A stretch of 64,000 nt of DNA from assembly GCF_004349145.1 (NCBI RefSeq), contig NZ_SMFO01000011.1:55449-119448 (forward strand). Reading direction: 5' to 3'. Positions 36,294 to 44,502 of this stretch are shown here, piece by piece. The notes beneath the pieces are model-generated. The model saw only the letters and a list, made by a program, of their open reading frames with translations. It had not been told where the DNA came from and searched no databases. This DNA comes from Flavobacterium hiemivividum (lineage in GTDB: Bacteria; Bacteroidota; Bacteroidia; Flavobacteriales; Flavobacteriaceae). The translations under genes were made by a program, and so were the position numbers. The stretch's first letter is position 1. Each line of letters opens with the position of its first letter.

Positions 36294-37352
36294 TTATGAT
36301 TTTTCTTCTTTATTGAAGTAAACTAAATAGTAGTACATCTGTTTTTCTTCGTCCCAACCTTTTTCAACATATTTTTCAGCACTTTCAGGATTGATAAAAT
36401 CCATTTTTATTTGAATGTGTGTATCTAGGTTGATTACATTTTTTATGGATTTACGAGCATCTGAAACGGCTGCATTAGCAATAGGGAAAGAAGTAATATC
36501 TTCGATACTGTATTTTTCTCCTTTATCTACTTTGTAATTCTTAAATTCTGGAATTAAGTCTGGATTGTCTAAAACTTCATTCAAGAATTCAGTCTCTTCA
36601 AATTCGTCATTTTTAGCAAAGTAATTCACAGAACGGTTCATGAACATCACTTCTTCTTTCTTATCTTCGGCAGGAAAAACTACGTCTTTAGCAAAGCCTT
36701 GACAGAATTTTAGGTATTTTTTAGTGATGAAATTTTCGTCTTCAAACGCATCCACAGAAAGGAAATGTTCTAACCAATATCTTGCATCATAGCGGTTGCT
36801 ATCCACAGTTAGAATCTTATATCCTTCTTCTTTTTTATGATTAAAAATGATACAACCTTTGTCTAGTTTACTTAAGTTTATACCTTGTTGCAAGATCATT
36901 TCAAGATGCGTTCCTTTTTCTTCAAATTGTAAAAAATCAGCTTGTAGCTCACTTTTAAAAATCCCAATCGCATCAACAACGTTATTATCGATATTTACAT
37001 TTGTTAAATAAGTAACATAAACCTCTCCGTTTTTGATATGTGGATGATTGGATTGCTCAAATAAATGTCGTGTGATATTCTTTGAATTTTCGTGTAAACT
37101 TGCTGGATTTTCAAAAATTTCAGAAGCAAATTTATACATATCATTGTAGTCTAAATCGACTTCATGCGCAAACTGGAAATAGTTTTCTTCTTTTTCTCTA
37201 AAAGGTTTTAAGAAAAACTCCTTTATAAGTGGCACAATTTCATCTTGAAGACTAAACGGCTGCTCAGATAGAAAAATAGCTTCATTACGACTTTTGTTCC
37301 CTACACGATGGATAGAAAGCGTCTCAATATGCGTGTTGAATAAATTGATCAT
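36294..37352 (-). CDS. Nucleoid-associated protein, NdpA/YejK family
   Basis: A 352-residue soluble protein of the 37-kDa nucleoid-associated protein family (PF04245). Recognisable blocks are the N-terminal IETLSIHRVGNKSRNEAIFL, the central HIKNGEVYVTYLTNVNIDNN and VVDAIGIFKSELQADFLQ, the 'GINLSKLDKGCIIFN' segment, and YDARYWLEHFLSVDAFED. In E. coli the homologue YejK associates with the nucleoid and with topoisomerase IV; the role in Bacteroidota is not established. Single gene between two hairpins, minus strand. Confidence 0.85.
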   Translation of the reverse strand: MINLFNTHIETLSIHRVGNKSRNEAIFLSEQPFSLQDEIVPLIKEFFLKPFREKEENYFQFAHEVDLDYNDMYKFASEIFENPASLHENSKNITRHLFEQSNHPHIKNGEVYVTYLTNVNIDNNVVDAIGIFKSELQADFLQFEEKGTHLEMILQQGINLSKLDKGCIIFNHKKEEGYKILTVDSNRYDARYWLEHFLSVDAFEDENFITKKYLKFCQGFAKDVVFPAEDKKEEVMFMNRSVNYFAKNDEFEETEFLNEVLDNPDLIPEFKNYKVDKGEKYSIEDITSFPIANAAVSDARKSIKNVINLDTHIQIKMDFINPESAEKYVEKGWDEEKQMYYYLVYFNKEEKS

Positions 37353-37376
37353 TTTTTATTTTATTTTTTTAGATGA

Positions 37377-37432
37377 AAGAGCCAAGATTATAGACTCTAG
37401 AGAAGTCTTTAATCTTGGCTCTTGATTCTTAT
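37377..37432 (-). terminator. Long hairpin after the pRiA4b ORF-3-like gene
   Basis: AGAGCCAAGATTA and TAATCTTGGCTCT plus inner AGACT/AGTCT give a stem of about 18 pairs. The U-tract is weak on either strand. It sits 12 bases beyond the stop of the gene at 37444 and just before the start of the nucleoid-protein gene. Confidence 0.6.
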
Positions 37433-37443
37433 TTTCTACTATG

Positions 37444-37986
37444 TTAGTTCCAGTTTTCTTCAAAACCGAAATCTTCAAAACTGTCGTCTCCTTCAAACAT
37501 GTCTAAATCATCTTCGTCTAATCCGTCTTCATAATCATTTGCATAATCATCGGCATTATCAGCTTCAAAGTTTTTTTCCATTGCTTCGTCAGGCATTTCA
37601 CCATGAGAAAATAGCGTTTCAGGATATAAATTTCCAGCAACTTGTTCTTCAACAGCAGCTAGTTCAACTAAGAATGTCCACATATTAATGAAGTCATATA
37701 CATAGATGATTTTTGTGTTTTCGGCATCTAATAAGTCCGATAATTGGTAGGAACTCATCGTTTTTTGCTCTCCAAGAACATCACCACTATCAAAAAGTGA
37801 AATTTCATCTTCTTGATTCCAGGTTTCATCACAAGTATAGAATGAAGCCACTTCCATGCCGTCAAAACCAAAGGAATTGAAAATAGCGTTGTGTAAATCC
37901 TCTAAAGTGTCCTCTGCAAGAATTGCAATGTCTCTAAATATATCTTCTTCTGCATCTAGAATTACTCTGAATTTGTAAACCATCAT
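37444..37986 (-). CDS. Plasmid pRiA4b ORF-3-like protein
   Basis: A 180-residue acidic protein. Residues 1-130 match the pRiA4b ORF-3-like fold (PF07929): VYKFRVILDAEEDIFRDIAI, TLEDLHNAIFNSFGFDG, HASFY-like VASFYTCDE, and KIIYVYDFINMWTFLVEL, in which the YDFxxxW motif is typical. The C-terminal 40 residues are Asp/Glu-rich (about 140-180) and probably disordered. The family name (and the label 'IS1096 passenger') is historical; nothing here indicates a mobile element. Start could be Met1 or Met2. The function is unknown. Confidence 0.78.
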   Translation of the reverse strand: MMVYKFRVILDAEEDIFRDIAILAEDTLEDLHNAIFNSFGFDGMEVASFYTCDETWNQEDEISLFDSGDVLGEQKTMSSYQLSDLLDAENTKIIYVYDFINMWTFLVELAAVEEQVAGNLYPETLFSHGEMPDEAMEKNFEADNADDYANDYEDGLDEDDLDMFEGDDSFEDFGFEENWN

Positions 37987-38126
37987 CTTTGTTTTTATTG
38001 AATGGTCAAAGGTAAAATATAATTTTATATTTCATCCCGAACTTTCGAAACAGATTCTAGATTTGTTGATAAAATTTTTGCTTATGTATTTACGACGAGC
38101 AAAATAAATTGTGTAGAAGTCTGTTC

Positions 38127-38177
38127 TTTTATTCGAAAAATAAAATGGATTGTTTAATTTTTATTTTTCGAATAAAA
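38127..38177 (-). terminator. Perfect 19-bp inverted repeat, probable terminator
   Basis: TTTTATTCGAAAAATAAAA at 38127-38145 is the exact reverse complement of 38159-38177, with a 13-base loop. It lies 28 bases after the stop of the minus-strand HPP gene. The T-rich arms can supply the U-tract, although no separate T-run follows. Confidence 0.6.
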
Positions 38178-38204
38178 GGAAAGTACTCACATTTAGTAGT
38201 ACCT

Positions 38205-38810
38205 CTATTTTAATGTTTTTCCAAAGGTTTTATGGACTCTCTTTCTGAATTTGTGGTATTTTTTATGATTTGGATAATATCTTTTTGAAGTCAGGTTATT
38301 AAAAAGTAAGGCTACGATCAAAAGAATTAGAACACCACTTAATACAGGGGAAATTACATACCAATAGCCCAGATTTTTTATTTCTGCTGATCCTGTTACC
38401 GCTATTAAAGCGGTCGCACCTCCCGGAGGATGCAATGTTTTTGTTAATTGCATAACCACAATTGATATGGAAACGGAAAGTGATGCTGTTAGCCACATGA
38501 TGTCAGGAGCAAACTTAGCTACCGTAACCCCTACTATTGCAGATAAAACATGGCCGCCAACTAAATTGCGGGGCTGTGCTAATGGGCTCTGAATAACTCC
38601 GTATACCAATACCGCCGACGCACCAAAGGAACCGATGAGATATACAACATCAGAATGTGGAAGTGTTTGTGACTGCATAAATGCAATGATACCAATTCCG
38701 ATAAAAGAACCTAAAAAAGCCCAAAAGTGCTCTTGAGAATCAACTAGGGTTTCTTTGTACAGAACGTATTTAGTTTTGCGATAACCTCTTTTTATTTTTT
38801 GAATTGTCAT
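38205..38810 (-). CDS. HPP family membrane protein
   Basis: An integral inner-membrane protein of 201 residues with about five helices (33-47, 54-72, 84-98, 103-122 and 148-170). The family hallmark TLHPPGGATALIAVTG lies at about 125-140. HPP proteins are small transporters; a plant chloroplast member moves nitrite, so an anion substrate is plausible. N- and C-termini are strongly basic. It is 6 bases downstream of a ClC chloride channel gene on the same strand, a pairing that supports an anion-transport role. Confidence 0.85.
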   Translation of the reverse strand: MTIQKIKRGYRKTKYVLYKETLVDSQEHFWAFLGSFIGIGIIAFMQSQTLPHSDVVYLIGSFGASAVLVYGVIQSPLAQPRNLVGGHVLSAIVGVTVAKFAPDIMWLTASLSVSISIVVMQLTKTLHPPGGATALIAVTGSAEIKNLGYWYVISPVLSGVLILLIVALLFNNLTSKRYYPNHKKYHKFRKRVHKTFGKTLK

Positions 38811-38816
38811 AGATAT

Positions 38817-40097
38817 TTACTTCGCTAGAGTAGGTGAAAAAGTATAAACGGTATAAGGATAAATCATTTTGGCAGTATATTTTGAAATTAGACACACTAC
38901 TAAAATAGGAACAAATAAAGTATAATTATTGATTAAGCCACAAACCAGAAAAATCGCAGTAAAAGGAGCATGAATGCTGGCGCTCAAAACGGCGGCCATA
39001 CCGATGATTACAAAGTTTATCGGAATTACATTAGCGTTAAAATAAGTATTTAACGTTAACGAAAGTAAAAATCCTAGAAAAGCACCGATAAAAAGACTTG
39101 GAGCAAAAACGCCGCCGTCACCGCCAGAAGCTAGCGTTGCTGAAGTAACAATGGGTTTTAAAAGTAAAATTCCTATATAGCTTAGCGCAAGTGTAAAAGT
39201 TAATACGATTTCATTTGGACGAATAAAAATTTCTTTGATTGCATGGTAACCTTCTCCATAAAGTTGCGGAAATATAAGTAAGGAAATCCCTAAAATTAAT
39301 GAGCCTAAAATGATTTTAAAGTGGGGCGTTTTTATCTTAGAAAATTGAGACTTAAAAAGTAACACACTTCGCGTTAGATAAACTGAATTTAAACCAGCCA
39401 AAATCCCTAAAAGAATAAAATAAGGAATGGCTTGTAAATGCCAGGTGGTAATTAACACATTAAATATTGGTTTTTCATCGAGAATAACGATGAGCCCAAA
39501 AGCAATTGACACGGCAATTAGATTTGTTAGTAGGAATGCTCGAGATACTTTTTTAGAAATAACTTCCAAGGCAAAAAGGATTCCGGCAATAGGACTACTG
39601 AAAAGCGCTGTGATTCCTGCTGCTATTCCTGCACAAATTAGTTCGGTTTTATACTGTCTGAAAACATTTTGTTTTCGCTGGGCAACGGCACCAATAGTAG
39701 CAGATGCGACTACAGTCGAAACTTCAATTCCGGTCGAACCTCCAAAAATAACAGTAAGCAATCCATTGATGAAATGGGATGGTATTTTATAACTAGGTAG
39801 GTTCTTAGATTTAGAATTTGTACTCTCGAATATTTCTTTGATTCCTTTGTTTTCTTTTTTCTTAAATAGATATTCACGTAGAAAATAGATTACCGACAAA
39901 CTAAAAACTGGAAAAATAATATAGAATATCGGGTTTGTATTGGCTTGATGAAAAAATATTTCCTCATAATATTCGGTTATTGTTTTTAAAACAACGCCCA
40001 AGAAGGCAGCAAGAAAACCAATTAGAATAGAAACAATTATTAATTTTTGGAATTTAATTAATTTGTAGTTTTTTTTAATCTGAGCTGTTTTGTTCAT
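38817..40097 (-). CDS. ClC family chloride channel or H+/Cl- exchanger
   Basis: A 426-residue membrane protein with about ten hydrophobic helices. The ClC selectivity region reads GGSTGIEVSTVVASATIGA. It keeps the position of the gating glutamate (E in GIEVS) but replaces the usual GREGP with GIEVS. Further family segments are GIAAGITALFSSPIAGILFALE (the 'GxFxP'-like helix region, here in two parts), GGDGGVFAPSLFIGAFLG and INFVIIGMAAVLSASIHAPFTAI. The inner gating Glu (E in ALE) is present. Whether it is a channel or an exchanger cannot be decided by eye. It is followed after 6 bases by the HPP gene. Confidence 0.92.
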   Translation of the reverse strand: MNKTAQIKKNYKLIKFQKLIIVSILIGFLAAFLGVVLKTITEYYEEIFFHQANTNPIFYIIFPVFSLSVIYFLREYLFKKKENKGIKEIFESTNSKSKNLPSYKIPSHFINGLLTVIFGGSTGIEVSTVVASATIGAVAQRKQNVFRQYKTELICAGIAAGITALFSSPIAGILFALEVISKKVSRAFLLTNLIAVSIAFGLIVILDEKPIFNVLITTWHLQAIPYFILLGILAGLNSVYLTRSVLLFKSQFSKIKTPHFKIILGSLILGISLLIFPQLYGEGYHAIKEIFIRPNEIVLTFTLALSYIGILLLKPIVTSATLASGGDGGVFAPSLFIGAFLGFLLSLTLNTYFNANVIPINFVIIGMAAVLSASIHAPFTAIFLVCGLINNYTLFVPILVVCLISKYTAKMIYPYTVYTFSPTLAK

Positions 40098-40268
40098 TGC
40101 AATAGGTAAAAAGAGCTTTTTTTAAGGAGCAGTGAGACTGCTAAAAGAAGCTTTTATATGATTGATGCAAAATTAAACAAAGTTAGAATGACTTGAATCA
40201 TAAAATAGTTGTGAATTTTTATTTTTATGATTTCATTGTGAATTGCTCTTCAGAATTTAGAAAAAGAT

Positions 40269-40658
40269 TTATTTCTCGTAAAATTCTATCGGTAAATCAT
40301 CAGGATCAGCAATAAAGAAAAATTGTTTCGCTGTGTACTTGTCTTTTCGTATTATTTCTGCTGCGATATTACTTTGTAGTAAAAATGCTCGTGTTTGTTC
40401 TATATCGCTCACCTCAAAAGCCAAGTGACGCAAACCGCTAGATTCAGGGCGAGAAGGCCTTTTGGGCGGATTAGGAAAGGAAAATAGTTCTATAATATAA
40501 GTTCCGTTTAGAGCCAGGTCTAGTTTGTACGACTGTCTTTCTTCACGGTAAACCTCCTGAATAATGGTGAGCCCTAAAATTTGAGTGTAAAAGTTTTTCG
40601 ACTTTACATAATCAGAACAAATTATGGCAATGTGGTGCACTTTGTTTAAGGATAACAT
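40269..40658 (-). CDS. VOC family protein, YaeR-like
   Basis: A 129-residue single-domain vicinal-oxygen-chelate protein, close to the YaeR/SMU1112c group of glyoxalase-I-like metalloproteins. Seen: N-terminal HHIAIICSDYVKSKNFYTQI, LGLTIIQEVYREER, IIELFSFPNPPKRPSRPE, then LRHLAFEVSDIEQT and the final DPDDLPIEFYE. His-Glu-His-Glu metal positions appear intact (HHIAI, IELF, RHLAF, IEFYE). The physiological substrate of this group is not known. It lies 3 bases downstream of the acetyltransferase gene, on the same strand. Confidence 0.88.
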   Translation of the reverse strand: MLSLNKVHHIAIICSDYVKSKNFYTQILGLTIIQEVYREERQSYKLDLALNGTYIIELFSFPNPPKRPSRPESSGLRHLAFEVSDIEQTRAFLLQSNIAAEIIRKDKYTAKQFFFIADPDDLPIEFYEK

Positions 40659-40661
40659 ATA

Positions 40662-41216
40662 CTATTGATTTAATTTTCGAATTACTTTTGCGGGATTTCC
40701 CACTGCCAATGAATTCTCAGGGATGTCTTTTGTAACAACAGATCCCGCACCGATTACAGATCCTTTGCCAATGGTGATTCCGGGACAAATAACGCTGTTT
40801 CCACCAATCCAGCAATCGTCGCCAATTGTTATTGGCAAGGCATTTTCCAATGTTTTTCTTAATTCGGCATCGAGTGGGTGAGTAGCAGTGTACAATTGAA
40901 CTCCCGGTGCAAAAAACACATTGGAACCAATAGTAACTTTGGCACAATCTAAAACCACACAGTTTACATTGAAATAAACATCGTCGCCACAATGAATGTT
41001 GTAACCGTAATCACAGTGAAATGGCGGTTCTATGTAGAGATTTGCGCCCGCATTCGGGATGAGTTCTTTAATTATTTCCCGTGCTTTTTTTGTGATTCTG
41101 TATTCCGTTATATTCAATCTATGGAGCAGGTTTTTAGATTTTCGTCTGTCTTTTACTAAAACAGAATCTCCAGCCAAATAATATTCTCCAGCAATCATTT
41201 TTTCTTTTTCGGTCAT
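40662..41216 (-). CDS. Sugar O-acetyltransferase, maltose/galactoside type
   Basis: A 184-residue trimeric left-handed beta-helix acetyltransferase that uses acetyl-CoA to acetylate sugar hydroxyls. The N-terminal Mac domain has EKEKMIAGEYYLAGDSVLVK. Hexapeptide repeats run through about 65-175 with GDDVYFNVNCVVLDCAKVTI and IGDDCWIGGNSVICPG, and the catalytic His is in TATHPLDAE. The C-terminus closes with NPAKVIRKL. The acceptor sugar cannot be named. It forms a two-gene unit with the VOC gene. Confidence 0.9.
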   Translation of the reverse strand: MTEKEKMIAGEYYLAGDSVLVKDRRKSKNLLHRLNITEYRITKKAREIIKELIPNAGANLYIEPPFHCDYGYNIHCGDDVYFNVNCVVLDCAKVTIGSNVFFAPGVQLYTATHPLDAELRKTLENALPITIGDDCWIGGNSVICPGITIGKGSVIGAGSVVTKDIPENSLAVGNPAKVIRKLNQ

Positions 41217-41419
41217 TTTATTCGATTCTACAAAAGTTGTTTTGTTGTTTTTTGGGTATGCACTTCATAAAGCGGCTTAGTACATTGTTACGATTGGATG
41301 TAAATATAACTGAAAATTAAAAATGACTACAACTCATCCATGAAATTTGACAGTTCAGTTAACTTAAATTTAATAATACTTTGAATCAAAATACATTTGG
41401 TTTATCAAAATCAAACCAA

Positions 41420-43579
41420 ATGAAAACTATTTTTACATGTATTATATTGTTTTTTACCGCTAACTCATTTGCCCAAACGACCATTTCAGGTAGAACCGTC
41501 GATCAAAAAGGGAAACCAATTGCAGGCGTGAATATCTACATCGAAGGTAGCTATGATGGTGCTACAACAAATGAAAATGGCGAGTTTTTGTTTGTAACGA
41601 CTTTGACAGGAGATCAAGTTTTAGTGGCCAGTTTTCTCATCTATGAAACAACCAAAACGCCTATTTATGTGGCTGATTTTGAGGCTAAAATAATTATTTT
41701 AAAAGAGAATATAAATACACTTGACGCGGTTGTAATTTCGGCGGGTACTATGGAGAGTGGAGATAAAGCACGAGTTTCGGTTTTAAAACCGTTAGATATT
41801 GTCACGACAGCAGGTTCGGCAGGGAATATAATTGCCGCTTTACAAACGTTGCCAGGTACGCAAACTGTAGGCGAGGATGGAAGGCTCTTTGTGCGTGGCG
41901 GCGAGGCTAATGAAACTCAAACTTATGTTGACGGCCTTCGTGTCGCGCAACCGTATGGCGCTAGCACAAATAATTTACCTACAAGAGGGCGGTTTTCTCC
42001 TTTTTTGTTTAGTGGAATCGCTTTTTCAACAGGAGGATATTCAGCCGAATATGGCGAAGCACTGTCCAGTGTTTTACTTTTAAATACAGAAGACGAACCG
42101 GATCAAAATAAAGCAGATGTTTCGTTAATGACTGTTGGTCTCGGCCTTGGTAACACACAAAAATGGGATAAAAGTTCATTGAGCGTTAATGCTTCTTACA
42201 TTAACTTAGCTCCGTATCAGGCGCTAATCCCGCAAAATGTGGAGTGGAACAGTCCGTTTCAATCTTTGTCAGGAGAAACGGTCTATCGTTATAAATTTAG
42301 TACTGGACTTCTGAAGTTGTACGCTGCGTTCGATTCTTCAAAATTTGATATTAGTCAAGAAAATATAAACGCTGTAGCAAAAACTAGAGTAGATTTAAAC
42401 AATAATAATTTCTATTTCAATACCTCTTATAAAGGTAATTTTGGTAATGATTGGCAAATTGTAACTGGAATGAGTTATGGATTTAGTAAAAATAGAATCA
42501 CATTAGATTTAGATAATGTGAATAATGAGGAAAATGCGGCTCATTTGAAATTAAAATTAAAGAAAAACTTTTCGAACCTATTTAAATTGTCTTTTGGAGC
42601 AGATTATTTTACAACTCAATTTAATGAAAGCTTTACAGCTAATTTAGGAACAACAAATACTAATGGCTATAATTCTAGTATTGCTTCGGCTTATACAGAA
42701 GCTGATGTTTTTTTATCCAAAAAATTTGCGGCAAAAATAGGTTTTAGAGCATCTCATAGCGACTTGCTTGAGGAGTTCAGTATTTCGCCCAGGATTTCAA
42801 TGGGATATAAAGTATCAAAAAATAGTCAGTTTTCTTTAGCTTATGGCGATTTTACGCAAAGTCCAAATGCAGCTTATATAAAGTATTCTAAATACCATGA
42901 GTTTGAAAGTGAGAAAGCGTCCCATTATATTTTGAATTATCAGTACAGCGTAGACGGGAAAACATTTAGAGCAGAGGCATATTACAAAGACTATAGCAAT
43001 TTAGTGAAGTATGATAGCGCTACAGCGGAGTATAATTCAATTTACAATAATAATGGTTCGGCTTACGCCAAAGGTTTGGATCTATTTTGGCGTGATGGTA
43101 AAACCATTAAAAACTTGGAATACTGGATTTCCTATTCCTATATTGATACAAAAAGAGATTACAAGAACTATCCAACGCCTGTGACGCCAAGCTTTGTTTC
43201 TGATCACAGCTTGTCTGTCGTTACTAAATATTTCATAACAGACTGGCGGTCTCAAGTGGGTTTTACAAATTCCTTTAGTACTGGGCGTCCTTATAATAAT
43301 CCCAATGAAACTCAATTCATGAATGGAAAAACAAAGGCGTACAATAACTTAAGTTTTAACTGGGCGTATTTAATTAGCCAGCAAAAAATTCTGTATTTCT
43401 CGGTTTCGAATGTGTTAGGGACTCAAAATGTTTACGGTTATGACTACGCAAATACGGCTGATTCAAACGGCGTTTATAAAAGAAAGGAAATTACACCGAC
43501 AGCTGACCGTTTTTTCTTTGTCGGATTCTTTTGGACGATTAGTAAAGATAAGAAAGACAATCAGCTGAAGAATTTGTAA
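41420..43579 (+). CDS. TonB-dependent outer-membrane receptor with carboxypeptidase-like regulatory domain
   Basis: A 719-residue outer-membrane receptor. The ATG at 41420 is chosen because it starts a standard signal peptide (MKTIFTCIILFFTANSFAQ); an in-frame ATG 39 bases upstream would only lengthen it. Residues 20-110 form a carboxypeptidase-regulatory-like Ig domain (ISGRTVDQKGKPIAGVNIYI). The plug follows (about 115-220, with VRGGEANETQTYVDGLRV and STGGYSAEYGEALSSVLLL), then the barrel to the terminal strand FVGFFWTIS. No SusD gene is adjacent, so it is not a canonical PUL pair. The ligand is unknown; metal or cofactor uptake are possibilities. The following genes are separated by 226 bases. 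Confidence 0.9.
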   Translation: MKTIFTCIILFFTANSFAQTTISGRTVDQKGKPIAGVNIYIEGSYDGATTNENGEFLFVTTLTGDQVLVASFLIYETTKTPIYVADFEAKIIILKENINTLDAVVISAGTMESGDKARVSVLKPLDIVTTAGSAGNIIAALQTLPGTQTVGEDGRLFVRGGEANETQTYVDGLRVAQPYGASTNNLPTRGRFSPFLFSGIAFSTGGYSAEYGEALSSVLLLNTEDEPDQNKADVSLMTVGLGLGNTQKWDKSSLSVNASYINLAPYQALIPQNVEWNSPFQSLSGETVYRYKFSTGLLKLYAAFDSSKFDISQENINAVAKTRVDLNNNNFYFNTSYKGNFGNDWQIVTGMSYGFSKNRITLDLDNVNNEENAAHLKLKLKKNFSNLFKLSFGADYFTTQFNESFTANLGTTNTNGYNSSIASAYTEADVFLSKKFAAKIGFRASHSDLLEEFSISPRISMGYKVSKNSQFSLAYGDFTQSPNAAYIKYSKYHEFESEKASHYILNYQYSVDGKTFRAEAYYKDYSNLVKYDSATAEYNSIYNNNGSAYAKGLDLFWRDGKTIKNLEYWISYSYIDTKRDYKNYPTPVTPSFVSDHSLSVVTKYFITDWRSQVGFTNSFSTGRPYNNPNETQFMNGKTKAYNNLSFNWAYLISQQKILYFSVSNVLGTQNVYGYDYANTADSNGVYKRKEITPTADRFFFVGFFWTISKDKKDNQLKNL

Positions 43580-43736
43580 AAAGTCGTAAAGTAAAGAAGC
43601 TTCAAAGTATCAAAGAGTATCCTCAAACAATGCTGACTTTCGACCTTTGACTTTCAAACCTTTGACTAATTCCTCGATTCATCCTTAAAAATCAACAGTT
43701 CAGTAATTATAATTTTTAAAGGGATAAAATCCACGA

Positions 43737-43744
43737 TACTTTTG
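43737..43744 (+). promoter_or_regulatory. Possible -7 promoter box of the TPR/LytS/LytTR operon
   Basis: TACTTTTG fits TAnnTTTG and lies 61 bases before the ATG at 43806. No clear TTG is found at the expected distance upstream, so this is a weak call. Confidence 0.3.
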
Positions 43745-43805
43745 AAGTATAAATTATTAGAGTTTCAATCATCAATTAAATCACTAACCTAAAAAACTAG
43801 AAATC

Positions 43806-44456
43806 ATGACTAAATTAATCACCGCATTTGCATTATTTGTTATTACTTTATTATCGGCTCAAGGCCAAGAAGCAACTCCTCAAAAAACAGGAAATCAATA
43901 CGAACAAGGAATGGGAAAAGCATTCGGACTTTGGAAAGAAGGAAAAAACACGGAGGCTTCTGATTTATTCGAAAGAATTGCCGCGGTCGAAACGACGACG
44001 TGGTTGCCTAATTATTATGTGGCATTGGTCAATACGACTTCAGCTTTTGGAACCAAAGACAAGGAGAAAATAAATGTACTACTTTTAAAAGCACAAAATG
44101 CACTAGATACTGAAATGGCAAAAGATCAAAATAATGCGGAGCTTTATGTAATGCAAGCCATGATTAATACGGCTTGGATCGTTTATGACCCGATGACAAA
44201 CGGACAAAAGTTATCTGGACCAACCATGGAACTATATGCAAAAGCCGAAGCTATTGCTCCTAATAATCCCAGAGTAATCTTCTCGAAAGCTGAATTTGAA
44301 ATAGGGAGCGCTGCCTTTTGGGGTAAAGATATTAAGCCAATGTGCACTCAAATTGATAAAGCCATTACACTTTTTAGTACTTTTAAACCGGAGAGTCCTT
44401 TTTCTCCAAGTTGGGGATTAGACAGAGCGCTAGAAGCTCAAAAAAATTGTAAATAA
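43806..44456 (+). CDS. Exported TPR-like protein
   Basis: A 216-residue protein with a signal peptide (cleavage near SAQGQ, about residue 20) and no membrane anchor. The rest is helical, with two or three TPR-like helix pairs: GKAFGLWKEGKNTEASDLFE, AELYVMQAMINTAWIVYDP, and AKAEAIAPNNPRVIFSKAEF, in which the last matches the TPR pattern A..L.P.NP. A periplasmic scaffold role is inference. It is the first gene of a plus-strand run that continues with the LytS-type kinase 46 bases further on. Confidence 0.6.
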   Translation: MTKLITAFALFVITLLSAQGQEATPQKTGNQYEQGMGKAFGLWKEGKNTEASDLFERIAAVETTTWLPNYYVALVNTTSAFGTKDKEKINVLLLKAQNALDTEMAKDQNNAELYVMQAMINTAWIVYDPMTNGQKLSGPTMELYAKAEAIAPNNPRVIFSKAEFEIGSAAFWGKDIKPMCTQIDKAITLFSTFKPESPFSPSWGLDRALEAQKNCK

Positions 44457-44502
44457 GAACAATTCTAATATTGAAATTTTCAATGTTTAATAAAATACTT
44501 AG

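Noticed and set aside
37444..37986. Transposon-related reading of the pRiA4b ORF-3-like protein
   Set aside because: The label is historical. There is no transposase, inverted repeat end or other mobile sign around it.
41420..43579. SusC of a polysaccharide utilisation locus
   Set aside because: There is no SusD-like gene or glycoside hydrolase next to it, and the length (719) is short for SusC.
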